From contig CAJXJW010000009.1 of assembly GCA_913055625.1 (NCBI GenBank), forward strand, positions 1-64,000: a stretch of DNA of 64,000 nucleotides, read 5' to 3'. The notes under the pieces were generated by a model. That model was given only the letters and a program-made list of their open reading frames with translations, made no database searches and was not told the origin of the DNA. A program made the translations under genes and the position numbers. This DNA is from an uncultured Pseudomonadota bacterium (lineage in GTDB: Bacteria; Pseudomonadota; Gammaproteobacteria; Steroidobacterales; Woeseiaceae). This document shows positions 1-9,660 of this stretch, one piece after another (within the stretch, counting starts at the first letter, position 1; the number at the start of each line of letters is the position of its first letter).

Positions 1-385
1 GCTCGGGGCATGCGCTCAGCATGAAGGGGCGCCGAACTTCGGAACAGCGACATTCGTCGCGGCTTTGCACAGGAATGCGCAAGAGTGTGACTGTCCACGC
101 TTGGACCCGTCCCGTCCTTGGGTCGCCCGCGCGGCCGCTGTTCTCACGGCCATCGCGGTCATCGCGTGGCTGACACTGACGCCGGATGCACCTTTGCCGT
201 CGTCCACCATGGCCTACTCGACTGCGTGCATGTCCACCCGCGACTGCGGGCCGCCGGCCGGTGCTGCCGGGCCCCGATACGCGGCGCCGATGCCTGCGGC
301 ACCGCTCGCTGCCACCATCTACCCCGTGCCAGGGTCCGACCGGTGACGGGTCGGACGGCGGCATAAGTTAGACCGGCCGCTCAAT

Positions 386-415
386 TTGGGAATGGGCATT
401 CCCCTGGTTTAGAAT
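386..415 (+). promoter_or_regulatory. Putative sigma70 promoter of prpBCD
   Basis: TTGGGA (386-391) and TAGAAT (410-415) are separated by 18 bases, close to the sigma70 consensus, about 75 bases before prpB. The spacer contains most of a perfect palindrome (388-403), an arrangement typical of a repressed promoter. Sequence inspection only. Confidence 0.45.
388..403. promoter_or_regulatory. Palindromic operator 1 of prp promoter
   Basis: GGGAATG-GG-CATTCCC is a perfect inverted repeat with 7-base arms and a 2-base centre, lying across the -35 element and spacer of the putative prp promoter. Its core AATGGGCATT differs by one base from the core of the palindrome at 433-444. The centre-to-centre distance is 43 bases, about four helical turns. 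The binding protein is unknown. Confidence 0.45.
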
Positions 416-432
416 CTGGCGCCCGCCGATTC

Positions 433-444
433 TAATGCGCATTA
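433..444. promoter_or_regulatory. Palindromic operator 2 of prp promoter
   Basis: TAATGCGCATTA is a perfect 12-base palindrome just downstream of the predicted transcription start and upstream of prpB. It shares the AATG-N2-CATT core with the palindrome at 388-403. The pair suggests one regulator binding two sites on the same helix face. Confidence 0.45.
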
Positions 445-490
445 AAATCGCGCGGAATCGGACCCGTCGACCGATCTCCGAGGAGACGCC

Positions 491-1378
491 ATGAGTGCCG
501 GAATCCGCTTCCGGGCCGCGGTCGCGGCGGAGAATCCGCTGCAGATTGTCGGCACGATCAACGCATTTACCGCCCTGTTGGCCGCAGAAGCCGGCCACAA
601 GGCCATATACCTGTCCGGTGCCGGGGTGGCGAACGCGTCCTTCGGCCTGCCCGATCTCGCGATGACGACGCTGAACGACGTTTGCGAGGACATCCGCCGG
701 ATCACCGGCGCGACCGAGCTGCCGCTGCTCGTCGACGCGGACACCGGCTGGGGCAGCGCGTTCATGATCGGGCGCACGGTCGCCGAGATGACGCGCGCGG
801 GCGCCGCTGCCTGCCACCTGGAAGACCAGGTCGCCGCGAAGCGCTGCGGGCACCGCCCGGGCAAGGCGCTCGTCGAGACCGGCGAGATGTGCGATCGACT
901 GAAAGCCGCGGTCGATGGCCGCACCGAGGAGGCCTTCGTCGTGATGGCCCGCACCGACGCCCACGCGGTCGAGGGGCAGCAGGCAGCAATCGACCGGGCC
1001 GGCGCCTACGTCGAGGCCGGCGCGGATATGATCTTCGCGGAAGCGCTGACGACGCTGGACGAGTACCGGCAGTTCACGAGCGCCGTGAACGTCCCGGTGC
1101 TCGCGAACCTGACCGAGTTTGGCAAGACGCCGCTGTTCACGACGGCGGAGCTCGCCGACTGCGGCGTCGCGATGGCGCTGTACCCGCTGAGTGCATTCCG
1201 CGCGATGTCGAAAGCGGCGCTGAACGTCTATTCGGCGATCCGCAACGACGGTACGCAGAAAGCCGTGGTCGACACGATGCAGACGCGAGCGGAACTTTAC
1301 GACGTGCTGGACTACCAGGCCTACGAAGACAAGCTGGACGCGCTGTTCGCGGACCAGGGTTTGAAGACCGGCAACTAA
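491..1378 (+). CDS. prpB: 2-methylisocitrate lyase (PrpB)
   Basis: Member of the isocitrate lyase/PEP mutase superfamily (295 aa, normal for PrpB). It should cleave 2-methylisocitrate to pyruvate and succinate, the last step of the methylcitrate cycle for propionyl-CoA disposal. The catalytic loop KRCGH is at residues 117-121 and the Mg-binding DADTGWG segment at 82-88. Start ATG follows a GAGGAG ribosome site. It is the first gene of prpBCD, 27 bases before prpC. KRCGH is shared with true isocitrate lyases, but the short length and prpC/prpD neighbours make methylisocitrate lyase the best call. Confidence 0.93.
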   Translation: MSAGIRFRAAVAAENPLQIVGTINAFTALLAAEAGHKAIYLSGAGVANASFGLPDLAMTTLNDVCEDIRRITGATELPLLVDADTGWGSAFMIGRTVAEMTRAGAAACHLEDQVAAKRCGHRPGKALVETGEMCDRLKAAVDGRTEEAFVVMARTDAHAVEGQQAAIDRAGAYVEAGADMIFAEALTTLDEYRQFTSAVNVPVLANLTEFGKTPLFTTAELADCGVAMALYPLSAFRAMSKAALNVYSAIRNDGTQKAVVDTMQTRAELYDVLDYQAYEDKLDALFADQGLKTGN

Positions 1379-1405
1379 GCAGGCTGCCGGGAGGAGAGGG
1401 CGACG

Positions 1406-2524
1406 ATGGCAACGACAAAAACCGGCGGGCTCGCCGGCGTAACCGCGGGGCAGACCGAACTCTGCACCGTCGGCAAGGAAGGCGCGGGCCTCACGTACCG
1501 CGGCTACGACATCTACGATCTCGCCGACAATGCGAGCTTCGAGGAGGTGGCGTACCTCCTGCTGTATGGCCGCCTGCCGAACCAGGCGGAGCTCGACGCC
1601 TACATCGCGAAGCTGATTTCACTGCGTGGCCTGCCGAAGTCGCTACGCACGGTGCTGGAGCTGATCCCCGGCGACGCGCACCCGATGGACGTGCTGCGCA
1701 CCGGCGTGTCGTTCCTCGGCAACGTCGCGCCGGAACGCGATTTCGACGCGCAGAACGACGTCGCCGACAAGCTCGTCGCGTGCCTGCCGTCGATGCTGCT
1801 CTACTGGTACCGCTTTCACACCGACGGCGATCGCATCGACACGAAGACCGAGGACGACAGTGTCGCCGGGCACTTCCTGTCGATGCTGCACGATGAAACC
1901 CCGGGCGAGCTGCAGCGCAAGTGTCTCGACACCACGCTGATCCTCTATGCCGAGCACGAGTTCAACGCATCGACGTTCACCGGCCGCGTCATCACGGCCA
2001 CGCTGTCCGACATGCACTCGGCCATCGCCGGCGCGATCGGCGCGCTGCGCGGGCCGTTGCACGGCGGCGCGAACGAGGCCGCGATGGAACTCATCGAGCG
2101 CTTCGACTCCGCCGAGGCGGCGACGAAGGGCATCCACGAAATGCTCGAGAAAAAGGAGCTGATCATGGGTTTCGGGCACCGCGTGTACACGACGTCCGAC
2201 CCGCGCAACAGCGTGAACAAGCGCATGTCGAAGCAGCTCGCAGACCTCGTCGGCGACACCGTGCTGTACCCGGTGTCGGAGGCGATCGAGAAAGTCATGT
2301 GGGACGAGAAGAAGCTGTTCGCGAACGCCGACTTCTACGCGGCGACCGTGTATCACTTCCTGGGCATCCCGACGAAACTGTTCACGCCGATCTTCGTGTG
2401 TTCGCGCGTGACGGGCTGGGCCGCGCACGTCATGGAACAGCGCGCCCACAACAAGCTCATCCGCCCGGCCGCCGACTACACCGGCCCCGGGCTGCAGGAC
2501 TGGCTGCCGATCGACCAGCGCTGA
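1406..2524 (+). CDS. prpC: 2-methylcitrate synthase (PrpC)
   Basis: Citrate-synthase family protein of 372 aa, the compact length of methylcitrate synthases rather than the roughly 430 aa hexameric GltA type. It should condense propionyl-CoA with oxaloacetate. Visible family motifs include GPLHGGANE (217-225, substrate His 219) and GFGHRVY (255-261, His 258), plus a C-terminal RPAADYTGP segment seen in PrpC proteins. It lies between prpB and prpD with short gaps, so co-transcription is likely. Some citrate synthase activity is possible, as in other PrpC enzymes. Confidence 0.93.
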   Translation: MATTKTGGLAGVTAGQTELCTVGKEGAGLTYRGYDIYDLADNASFEEVAYLLLYGRLPNQAELDAYIAKLISLRGLPKSLRTVLELIPGDAHPMDVLRTGVSFLGNVAPERDFDAQNDVADKLVACLPSMLLYWYRFHTDGDRIDTKTEDDSVAGHFLSMLHDETPGELQRKCLDTTLILYAEHEFNASTFTGRVITATLSDMHSAIAGAIGALRGPLHGGANEAAMELIERFDSAEAATKGIHEMLEKKELIMGFGHRVYTTSDPRNSVNKRMSKQLADLVGDTVLYPVSEAIEKVMWDEKKLFANADFYAATVYHFLGIPTKLFTPIFVCSRVTGWAAHVMEQRAHNKLIRPAADYTGPGLQDWLPIDQR

Positions 2525-2561
2525 GCTCGCGACGACCGAACCACAAGACTGGAGAATACTG

Positions 2562-4010
2562 ATGTCGACTTTTGACGCGCGCTCCGCAAAGCGCGCCGAC
2601 TGGGACCCGGCGCTCGTCGCCATCGCGGATTACGTCTGCGATGCCGAGATCACGTCCGACCTCGCCTTCGAGACCGCGCATTACTGCCTGATGGACACGC
2701 TGGCCTGCGGCTTCCAGGCGCTGGACTACCCGGCCTGCACGAAGCTGCTCGGCCCGGTCGTACCGGGCGCCACGCTGGCGGGCGGCGCGCGTGTGCCGGG
2801 CACGTCCTACGAGCTCGAGCCGGTCATGGCAGCGTTCAATATCGGCGCGCTGAACCGCTGGCTCGACTTCAACGACACGTGGCTCGCGGCGGAATGGGGC
2901 CACCCGTCCGACAACCTCGGCGGCATCCTGGCCGTTGCCGACTACCTGTCGCGCAAGGCGCGCGCCGAGGGCGGCACGCCGCTCACGATGAAGGACGTGC
3001 TCACCGCGATGGTGAAGGCGCACGAGATCCAGGGCGTGCTGGCACTCGAGAACAGCTATAACCGCGTCGGCCTCGATCACGTGTTGCTCGTCCGCATCGC
3101 CACGACCGCGGTCGTGACGCGCATGCTGGGCGGCACGCGCGAGCAGGTGCTGAACGCCGTGTCGAACGCATGGATCGACGGCGGCGCATTGCGCACCTAT
3201 CGCCACGCGCCGAACACCGGATCGCGCAAGAGCTGGGCGGCCGGCGATGCGACGAGCCGTGCCGTGCGGCTCGCGCTGATCGCGATGACCGGCGAGATGG
3301 GCTACCCGTCCGCGCTGTCGGCCCCGACCTGGGGCTTCCACGACGTGCTGTTCAAGGGCCGCGAGTTCCAGTTCCAGCGCCCCTACGGCAGCTATGTCAT
3401 GGAAAACGTGCTGTTCAAGATTTCCTATCCCGCCGAATTTCACGCGCAGACGGCCGTCGAAGCCGGCATGACGCTGCACGCCGCGGTGCGCGACCGCATC
3501 GACGACATCGAGACCATCGTCATCGAGACGCAGGAAGCCGGCTGCCGCATTATCGACAAGACCGGCCCGCTCGACAATCCGGCCGACCGCGATCACTGCA
3601 TCCAGTACATGGTCGCGATCCCGCTGATTTTCGGGCGCCTGACGGCGGCCGATTACGAGGACGATGTGGCGGGCGACCCGCGCGTGGATGCGCTGCGCGA
3701 CAGGATGACGGTGCGCGAGAACGAGAAGTTCACGAAGGACTACTTCGACCCGGAGAAGCGCTACATCGGCAACGCGGTGCAAGTGTTCTTCAAGGACGGC
3801 ACGAAGACGGACCGAGTGGAAGTGAATTTCCCGATCGGCCACCGCGAGCGTCGCGCGGAGGGCATCCCGGTGCTGAAGAAGAAGTTCGTCGACAGCGTGT
3901 CGCCGAAGCTGGCCGACGGCCAGTGGTCGGAATTGAAGAGCCTGACGGCAGACCGCGAAGCGCTGGCGGGCACCGACGTCGACGATTTCATGGCGTTGCT
4001 GGTCGCTTGA
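2562..4010 (+). CDS. prpD: 2-methylcitrate dehydratase (PrpD)
   Basis: MmgE/PrpD family protein of 482 aa, the standard length. It dehydrates 2-methylcitrate toward 2-methyl-cis-aconitate. It follows prpC by 37 bases with GGAG ahead of the ATG. No acnD or prpF is present in the window, so this looks like the prpD-type pathway, in which an aconitase encoded elsewhere would complete rehydration. No prpE (propionyl-CoA synthetase) is nearby either, suggesting that propionyl-CoA comes from degradation of odd-chain or branched compounds rather than free propionate. Confidence 0.92.
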   Translation: MSTFDARSAKRADWDPALVAIADYVCDAEITSDLAFETAHYCLMDTLACGFQALDYPACTKLLGPVVPGATLAGGARVPGTSYELEPVMAAFNIGALNRWLDFNDTWLAAEWGHPSDNLGGILAVADYLSRKARAEGGTPLTMKDVLTAMVKAHEIQGVLALENSYNRVGLDHVLLVRIATTAVVTRMLGGTREQVLNAVSNAWIDGGALRTYRHAPNTGSRKSWAAGDATSRAVRLALIAMTGEMGYPSALSAPTWGFHDVLFKGREFQFQRPYGSYVMENVLFKISYPAEFHAQTAVEAGMTLHAAVRDRIDDIETIVIETQEAGCRIIDKTGPLDNPADRDHCIQYMVAIPLIFGRLTAADYEDDVAGDPRVDALRDRMTVRENEKFTKDYFDPEKRYIGNAVQVFFKDGTKTDRVEVNFPIGHRERRAEGIPVLKKKFVDSVSPKLADGQWSELKSLTADREALAGTDVDDFMALLVA

Positions 4011-4077
4011 ACGCGAGGTTTGGATGCGCCACGTATTCCGGTGACAATAGGTGCACTGAACAACAGGACCTGATGCA

Positions 4078-5115
4078 TTGACCCAGCAAACCATCGAAAC
4101 CGATGCCCTGATCGTGGGCGCCGGCCCCTGCGGCCTGTTCCAGGTGTTCGAGCTCGGCCTGCTCGGCATCAAGGCACACGTCGTCGACACCATGCGCGTC
4201 GTCGGCGGCCAGTGTGCGGAGCTCTACCCGGACAAGCCGATCTACGACATACCCGGCATCCCGAAGTGCTCCGGCCAGGAGCTCGTGGACAACCTGATGG
4301 CGCAGATCGAGCCGTTCGACGCTCAGTTCCACCTGGGCGAGGAAGTCAGCGTGGTTCGGCCACGCGACGATGGCGCGTTCGACGTCGAAACCGATGCCGG
4401 CACGAAATTCCTGGCGAAGACGGTCTTCATCGCAGGCGGCGTCGGCTCGTTCCAGCCGCGGCGCATGCGCCTGGAGGGCATCGACGCGCACGAGGAGAAG
4501 TCGCTGTTCTACCGCGTGCGCGAGCCGCAGCGCTTCGCCGGCAGGCACATCGTGATCCTGGGCGGCGGCGACTCTGCGCTGGACTGGACGCTCGCGCTGC
4601 AGCCGATCGCCGCGTCACTCACGCTGGTACACCGGCGCGCCGAGTACCGCGCGGCGCCCGCGACCGTGGCGCAGATGAAGGCGCTCGCGGCGGACGGCAA
4701 AATGCGGGAGATCACCGGCAAGGTCGGCGCCTTCCGCGCGGACGGCGACGGCATCGCCGGCATCACCGTCGACACGGACGACGGGCAGGTCGAGCTGGAC
4801 TGCGACACGCTGCTCGTCTTCTGGGGGCTGGCGCCGAAGCTCGGGCCGATCGCGGAGTGGGGCCTCGACATCAACCGCAAGACGATCAACGTCGATACGG
4901 AGAAGTTCGAGACGAGCGTGCCCGGCATCTACGCCATCGGCGACATCAATTACTACCCGGGCAAGAAGAAGCTGATCCTGTCAGGTTTCCACGAGGCGGC
5001 GCTGGCCGCGTTCGCGGCGAAGGAGCGCCTCGAACCGGGGCGCAAGGCGCACCTGCAATACACGACGACGAGCCCGATCATGCACGAGCGCCTCGGGGTC
5101 AGCGACGCGGACTGA
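4078..5115 (+). CDS. Ferredoxin/flavodoxin-NADP reductase, TrxR-like
   Basis: FAD/NAD(P)-binding oxidoreductase of 345 aa resembling the thioredoxin-reductase-like ferredoxin-NADP reductases (YumC type). The FAD motif GAGPCG is at residues 14-19, the NAD(P) motif GGGDSA at 162-167, and a C-terminal FAD-contacting [10 protein letters not shown] segment is present. The redox CxxC of true thioredoxin reductases is absent. The start is TTG at 4078; an ATG five bases upstream opens a two-codon frame (ATG CAT TGA) that overlaps it. It lies 67 bases after prpD on the same strand, so it may be co-transcribed with the prp genes. Its redox partner is not in the window. Confidence 0.85.
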   Translation: MTQQTIETDALIVGAGPCGLFQVFELGLLGIKAHVVDTMRVVGGQCAELYPDKPIYDIPGIPKCSGQELVDNLMAQIEPFDAQFHLGEEVSVVRPRDDGAFDVETDAGTKFLAKTVFIAGGVGSFQPRRMRLEGIDAHEEKSLFYRVREPQRFAGRHIVILGGGDSALDWTLALQPIAASLTLVHRRAEYRAAPATVAQMKALAADGKMREITGKVGAFRADGDGIAGITVDTDDGQVELDCDTLLVFWGLAPKLGPIAEWGLDINRKTINVDTEKFETSVPGIYAIGDINYYPGKKKLILSGFHEAALAAFAAKERLEPGRKAHLQYTTTSPIMHERLGVSDAD

Positions 5116-5121
5116 ATCCGC

Positions 5122-5865
5122 TCACCGCGACGCGTGGGCGACGGAGTTGTACGGCTCGAAACGACCCGTGTAACCGCAGAGCTTCGCGAGACCGTCCCGG
5201 TCCGCGATCCGCACCTTGCCGTAGGCGATCTCGATCAGGCCGGCGGCTTCCAGCTCGCTGAAGGCGCGCCGCACCGACTGCGTCGACAACGACACCAGCT
5301 CGGCGAAGGAGTTCTGGTCGATCTGTACCCAGTCGTCTGAATGACTGAACAGCTGCTGCTGGAACAACAGCCGCAGGGCGACGCGATTCCTGGCGCCGCG
5401 GACCGCGAGGCAGCCGAGCAGCGCGAGGGTGACCGCGACGTTGTCATGCGACATGCGGTAAAAGTCCCCGACCAGCGAGGGCTGTTGCGCCATGAGCTCG
5501 CGGATCTCGTCGTTCGGCAGCTGCACGGCGGTCACGGCCGTGATCGTGCGCAGCGATACCAGCCGCTTCTGGCCGGCGAACAGCGCGAGATCGCCCACCC
5601 AGTAGCCGCTGTTGGCGCGATGCACGACGACTTCCTGGCCGTCGAGCGTCGGGATCAGCGTCTCGATCTGTCCGTCGACGAAACCGAACACGCCACCGGG
5701 CGGGTCGCCGGCCCGGTACACGTACTCCCCTTTCGAAAACCGGCGCAGCCGGCCGATCTGCCGCAACGACGCGCGAACACCGGCCGAACACGATGACAGC
5801 CAGCGGCTGGTCTCGAGCCGTTGCCAGGCCAGCGCCAGCACACCCTCCGCGCTCCCCTTACCCAT
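5122..5865 (-). CDS. Crp/Fnr family transcriptional regulator
   Basis: 247 aa with an N-terminal cyclic-nucleotide-binding-like beta-roll (about residues 35-125) and a C-terminal winged helix (about 170-235, with FAELVSLSTQSVRRAF as the recognition helix region). No Fnr-type N-terminal Cys cluster is seen, so it is probably not an Fe-S oxygen sensor. It converges on the reductase gene with a 6-base gap and is transcribed away from the arylsulfatase gene across a 157-base divergent promoter region. It could therefore control either the sulfatase cluster or more distant genes. The ligand is unknown. Confidence 0.85.
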   Translation of the reverse strand: MGKGSAEGVLALAWQRLETSRWLSSCSAGVRASLRQIGRLRRFSKGEYVYRAGDPPGGVFGFVDGQIETLIPTLDGQEVVVHRANSGYWVGDLALFAGQKRLVSLRTITAVTAVQLPNDEIRELMAQQPSLVGDFYRMSHDNVAVTLALLGCLAVRGARNRVALRLLFQQQLFSHSDDWVQIDQNSFAELVSLSTQSVRRAFSELEAAGLIEIAYGKVRIADRDGLAKLCGYTGRFEPYNSVAHASR

Positions 5866-6022
5866 CGTCCGTCACTGTTGCGATTCCGTTACGATTTGCT
5901 CAGGCGCTCAATACATACATTTGTTCAGCCCTTCTCACAAGGATTCGACTAGCCTTGCGCGTCTGCGCTTGCCGCATCCGGACACGACTTTACAAGAAGA
6001 ACTCAGCGTTGGAGAAGAAACC
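5866..6022. promoter_or_regulatory. Divergent intergenic region, regulator/arylsulfatase
   Basis: A 157-base region between the divergently transcribed Crp/Fnr regulator and the arylsulfatase gene. It is visibly more AT-rich than its flanks and must contain both promoters. I could not pick -35/-10 pairs with confidence. GGAGAAGAAACC precedes the sulfatase ATG. Confidence 0.4.
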
Positions 6023-7639
6023 ATGAAACCCAGTTCCGCACCGGCCCGCTGGCTGGCCGCGCACGTCGTCCTGTGCCTGCTCGTGGCATCGGGACTCGCA
6101 AATGCCCAGGACAAGAAGCCGAACATCCTCGTCATCTGGGGCGACGACATCGGCACCTGGAACATCAGTCACAACAGCCGCGGCATGATGGGATACCACA
6201 CGCCGAACATCGACCGCATTGCCGCCGAGGGCGTTTCCTTCACCGACTACTACGCGCAGCAGAGCTGCACGGCCGGCCGCGCGGCGTTCATCAGCGGCTC
6301 GGTACCGGTGCGCTCCGGCATGACCAAGGTCGGGCTTCCCGGGGCCGCCGAGGGCTGGCAGGAATCCGACGTCACGATGGCGACCGTCCTCAAGAGCCAG
6401 GGTTACGCGACAGGCCAGTTCGGCAAGAACCACCAAGGCGACCGTAACGAGCACCTGCCGACGAATCACGGCTTCGACGAGTTCTTCGGCAACCTGTATC
6501 ACCTGAACGCCGAGGAAGAACCGGAGAACTTCGACTACCCGGGCGACATGATACTGAAGAGTGGCAAGACCTTCCTCGAAACGTTCGGGCCGCGTGGCGT
6601 CATGCACTGCTACGCCACGGACACCGTGGACAAGACCGAGGATCCGCGCTTTGGCCGGATGGGCAAGCAGCGCTGCGAGGACACTGGTCCGCTGACTAAG
6701 AAGCGCATGGAGACCGTGGACGACGAGACGTCGAAGCGGGCGATGGAATTCATTCGGGAGCAGGTCAGCGCCGGTGTACCGTTCTTTGTCTGGTGGAACG
6801 GTACGCGAATGCATTTCCGCACCCACGTGCGTGACGAGCACCGCCACCCGGGCAACGACGAATACACGGACGGCATGATCGAGCACGACGTGCACGTCGG
6901 CCTGTTCCTCGACCTTCTCGACGAACTGGGGATCGCGGACAACACCATCGTCATGTACTCGACGGATAACGGCCCGCATTACAACACCTGGCCGGACGCC
7001 GGCACGACGCCGTTCCGCAGCGAGAAGAACTCCAACTGGGAAGGCGCCTATCGTGTCCCCGCGTTCGTCCGCTGGCCCGGGAAGTTCCCGGCGGGCACGA
7101 CGCTCAACGGCATCGTCGCCCACGAGGACTGGCTGCCGACGTTCGCGGCAATCGCGGGCAACGCCGACATCAAGCAGCAGCTGCTGGACGGCACAAGACT
7201 GAACGGACGAAAGTACCGGAACCACATCGACGGCTATAACCAGCTCGATTACCTGAGCGGCACCGTGGACGAGTCGCCGCGCCACGAGTTCTGGTACGTG
7301 AACGACGACGGCCAGATCGTCGCGGCGCGCTACGACGAATGGAAGGCCGTGTTCCTGGAGAACCGCGGCGAGGCATTCGGCGTGTGGCGGGAGCCGTTCA
7401 CCGAGCTCCGCGTGCCGCTCCTCTTTCACCTGCGACGTGATCCGTTCGAAAAGGCGCAGCACAACTCGAACACCTACGACGACTGGTTCCTGGACCGGCC
7501 GTACGTGCTCGTGCCCCTGCAGGCGCTGGCCGCGGAGTTCCTGAGGACAATGGAGGCATATCCGCCGAGCCAGACGCCGGGCTCTTTCAACCTGGCGAAG
7601 ATCGAGGAACAGCTGCGGTCGACCGCGGGCGGCCGCTAG
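6023..7639 (+). CDS. Exported arylsulfatase
   Basis: Alkaline-phosphatase-superfamily sulfatase of 538 aa with an N-terminal signal peptide (residues 1-28, cleavage after ANA). It hydrolyses sulfate esters in the periplasm or outside the cell. Metal-binding Asp41-Asp42 are in IWGDDIG. The formylglycine motif is Cys82 in CTAGR, fitting C-x-(P/A)-x-R, so it needs oxidative maturation by an FGE or AtsB enzyme not in this window. STDNGPHYN supplies further metal ligands. The frame is open upstream, but the ATG at 6023 is followed directly by the signal peptide and has a ribosome site. It is followed by a strong hairpin and then the HAD phosphatase gene. Confidence 0.9.
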   Translation: MKPSSAPARWLAAHVVLCLLVASGLANAQDKKPNILVIWGDDIGTWNISHNSRGMMGYHTPNIDRIAAEGVSFTDYYAQQSCTAGRAAFISGSVPVRSGMTKVGLPGAAEGWQESDVTMATVLKSQGYATGQFGKNHQGDRNEHLPTNHGFDEFFGNLYHLNAEEEPENFDYPGDMILKSGKTFLETFGPRGVMHCYATDTVDKTEDPRFGRMGKQRCEDTGPLTKKRMETVDDETSKRAMEFIREQVSAGVPFFVWWNGTRMHFRTHVRDEHRHPGNDEYTDGMIEHDVHVGLFLDLLDELGIADNTIVMYSTDNGPHYNTWPDAGTTPFRSEKNSNWEGAYRVPAFVRWPGKFPAGTTLNGIVAHEDWLPTFAAIAGNADIKQQLLDGTRLNGRKYRNHIDGYNQLDYLSGTVDESPRHEFWYVNDDGQIVAARYDEWKAVFLENRGEAFGVWREPFTELRVPLLFHLRRDPFEKAQHNSNTYDDWFLDRPYVLVPLQALAAEFLRTMEAYPPSQTPGSFNLAKIEEQLRSTAGGR

Positions 7640-7652
7640 CCAGGCAGTCACG

Positions 7653-7679
7653 GGAGCGGCCGCATCCGGCGGCCGCTCC
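7653..7679 (+). terminator. Strong GC hairpin after arylsulfatase
   Basis: A perfect 11-base inverted repeat (7653-7663 and 7669-7679) with a 5-base loop, 13 bases after the arylsulfatase stop and followed by TGGTTT. It lacks a real U-tract, so it may be a partial terminator or an mRNA-stabilising hairpin between sulfatase and HAD genes. Confidence 0.55.
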
Positions 7680-7702
7680 TGGTTTGACCGGAGGAAACCC
7701 GA

Positions 7703-8692
7703 ATGGTCCAGAGAATTGCGGCCCTGGTCGCGTTGTCGTTGTTGATGCCGGGCGTCGCAACGTCTGAACCCCTGCCGTCGTGGAATGACACCGCGTCACG
7801 CGCGCGGATCATCGAGTTCGTCGCGGCGGTTACCGATCCGGACAGCGCGGGGTTCGTCCCTGTCGAGGAGCGCATCGCCGTTTTCGACAACGATGGCACG
7901 CTCTGGTCGGAACAGCCGGCCTACTTCCAGCTTTTCTACGCGATGGATTTCGTCCGCCGGCATGCGGCGGAGTACCCGGCGTGGCGCGACGAGCAACCGT
8001 TCCGGGCGGTACTCGAGAACGACATGGACGCACTGCTCGCAAGTGGCGAGAAGGGAATTGTCGAGCTGGTCATGGCGAGCCACGCCGGAATGACGAGCGA
8101 GGAGTTCGACGCCTCGGTAAAGGCTTTTTTCGCGGCAAGCCGCCACCCGTCGAAGAAACGCCGTTACGACGAGCTCGTCTACCAGCCGATGCTCGAATTG
8201 CTCGTGTACCTGCGCGCGAACGGCTTCCAGACGTGGATCGTCTCCGGGGGCGGCATCGACTTCGTCCGGGCCTTCGCCGAGGATGCCTACGGCATACCGC
8301 CCGAGCAGGTCGTGGGCAGCCAGATCGAAATGGCGTACGAGCTCGTCGGCGGCAAGCCGACGATCGTCCGGCAGCCGGCGATCAACTTCATCGACGACAA
8401 GGCCGGCAAGCCCGTGGGTATCGCACGCCACATCGGGCGAAAGCCGATTGCAGCCTTCGGTAACTCCGACGGCGACCTGCAGATGCTCCAGTACACCTGC
8501 ATCGGCCGGCCCGGCACGCTGTGCGGCATCGTGCACCACACCGATGCGAAGCGCGAGTGGGCCTATGGGAAGGGCTCTCACATCGGCGGGCTCGACGCGG
8601 CGCTGGCCGAGGCTCGCCAGCGGAACTGGACGGTCATCGACATGGCCGGGGACTGGAAAGTCGTCTACCCATTCGAGGCCGTTTTTGAGTAG
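7703..8692 (+). CDS. Exported HAD-family phosphatase
   Basis: 329 aa with a signal peptide (about 1-21) and the haloacid-dehalogenase fold. Motif I is FDNDGTLW with nucleophile Asp62 and general acid Asp64, motif II is IVSGGG, and motif IV is the Asp pair in GNSDGDLQ. Probably a periplasmic phosphomonoesterase of unknown substrate. HAD proteins of this type are often found next to arylsulfatases, and here it follows one by 63 bases with a hairpin between, so the two may act on the same sulfated or phosphorylated compounds. The family is clear, the substrate is not. Confidence 0.85.
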   Translation: MVQRIAALVALSLLMPGVATSEPLPSWNDTASRARIIEFVAAVTDPDSAGFVPVEERIAVFDNDGTLWSEQPAYFQLFYAMDFVRRHAAEYPAWRDEQPFRAVLENDMDALLASGEKGIVELVMASHAGMTSEEFDASVKAFFAASRHPSKKRRYDELVYQPMLELLVYLRANGFQTWIVSGGGIDFVRAFAEDAYGIPPEQVVGSQIEMAYELVGGKPTIVRQPAINFIDDKAGKPVGIARHIGRKPIAAFGNSDGDLQMLQYTCIGRPGTLCGIVHHTDAKREWAYGKGSHIGGLDAALAEARQRNWTVIDMAGDWKVVYPFEAVFE

Positions 8693-8716
8693 AATCGGCG
8701 CCCGTAGAGCCTCGAC

Positions 8717-9541
8717 ATGACGACGAATACCCTGGTGAATAGAGCCCCAGGCAGGCTTTGCCTGTTGATCTCCACGGTCCTGTGGGCCACCGGCGCCCGC
8801 GCCGAGGAAAGCCACGCGGACCTCGCGATGCAGCTCTCCAACCCGGTTGCATCCCTGGTGTCCGTGCCGTTCCAGTTCAATGTCGACACGGACGTCGGGC
8901 CGGACGACAGCGGCGATCGCTTTCTGCTGAACATCCAGCCGGTGGTCCCCTTCAGTTATAACGACGACTGGAACCTGATCAGCCGGACGATCCTGCCGGT
9001 CGTCGCGCAGGACGACATCTTTCCGGGCGCCGGCGACCAGACCGGCACCGGGGACACGGTCCAGAGCCTGTTCTTCTCGCCGAAGGCGCCCAGCGACAGC
9101 GGCTGGATCTGGGGCGCGGGGCCGGTCATCGTGATTCCCACCGGCACGGACGACCTGCTCGGTTCCGACAAGTGGAGCCTTGGCCCGACCGCCGTGGCGC
9201 TGCGCCAGCAGGGGCCGTGGACCTACGGCGCCCTCGTGAACCAGGTCTGGTCGGTCGCCGGCAACGAGGACCGCAGCGACGTCAACGCGATGTTCCTGCA
9301 ACCGTTCCTGACCTACACGACGCCGTCGGCATGGACGTTCGTCGCCAACATGGAGGCGACGTTCGATTGGGAGAACGAGCAGGAAACCGTGCCGCTCAAC
9401 CTGTTCGTGAGCAAGGTGACGACGCTCGGCAACCAGCTCGTGCAGCTTGGCGGCGGGCTGCGATACTACCTCGACAGCCCCGACAGCGGTCCCGAAGGAC
9501 TCGGCTTCCGCTTCAGCTTCAGCCTGCTCTTCCCGCGCTGA
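8717..9541 (+). CDS. Outer-membrane beta-barrel, MetA-phenol-pathway-like
   Basis: 274 aa with a signal peptide (to about residue 27, ending ARA) and alternating hydrophobic strands ending in an aromatic-rich C-terminal strand (RFSFSLLF). These are the hallmarks of an outer-membrane beta-barrel. The pattern resembles proteins annotated as MetA-pathway-of-phenol-degradation or generic transporters; function in that family is poorly defined. It starts 24 bases after the HAD gene, so probably co-transcribed with it. It may provide entry or anchoring for the substrates of the exported hydrolases. Confidence 0.65.
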   Translation: MTTNTLVNRAPGRLCLLISTVLWATGARAEESHADLAMQLSNPVASLVSVPFQFNVDTDVGPDDSGDRFLLNIQPVVPFSYNDDWNLISRTILPVVAQDDIFPGAGDQTGTGDTVQSLFFSPKAPSDSGWIWGAGPVIVIPTGTDDLLGSDKWSLGPTAVALRQQGPWTYGALVNQVWSVAGNEDRSDVNAMFLQPFLTYTTPSAWTFVANMEATFDWENEQETVPLNLFVSKVTTLGNQLVQLGGGLRYYLDSPDSGPEGLGFRFSFSLLFPR

Positions 9542-9660
9542 CGCCGGCTTCACCCGCAGCGCATGCCGCTTGCGCAACGAGGGCATGCACGCGGGTGGCA
9601 AGACGCGCCCCGTTCGGCGTACAGTGATCGCCCGCCCCACGAACCCACGCTGGAGAAATC

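Larger units (their letters stand above)
1..490. other. Upstream region of prp operon, no firm gene
   Basis: The first 490 bases hold no gene I can support. The only candidate is a short plus-strand frame (about 65-346, TTG start) with one hydrophobic stretch, but its composition is low-complexity and I do not recognise it. The last 110 bases carry a promoter-like element and two palindromes, listed separately, that probably control the methylcitrate genes. Confidence 0.5.

Noticed and set aside
65-346. Short plus-strand frame with one hydrophobic stretch upstream of prpB
   Set aside because: TTG start without ribosome site, low-complexity composition and no recognisable family; overlapping frames of similar length exist on both strands.
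2457-4193. Long minus-strand open frame opposite prpD
   Set aside because: Arg/His/Ala-rich shadow of prpD produced by high GC; no domain and no ribosome site.
5990-7651. Long minus-strand frame opposite the arylsulfatase gene
   Set aside because: Antisense shadow with repetitive Arg/Val composition; the plus strand has clear sulfatase motifs.
7796-9640. 614-codon minus-strand frame opposite HAD and barrel genes
   Set aside because: GC-driven antisense frame spanning two real genes with signal peptides and motifs on the plus strand.
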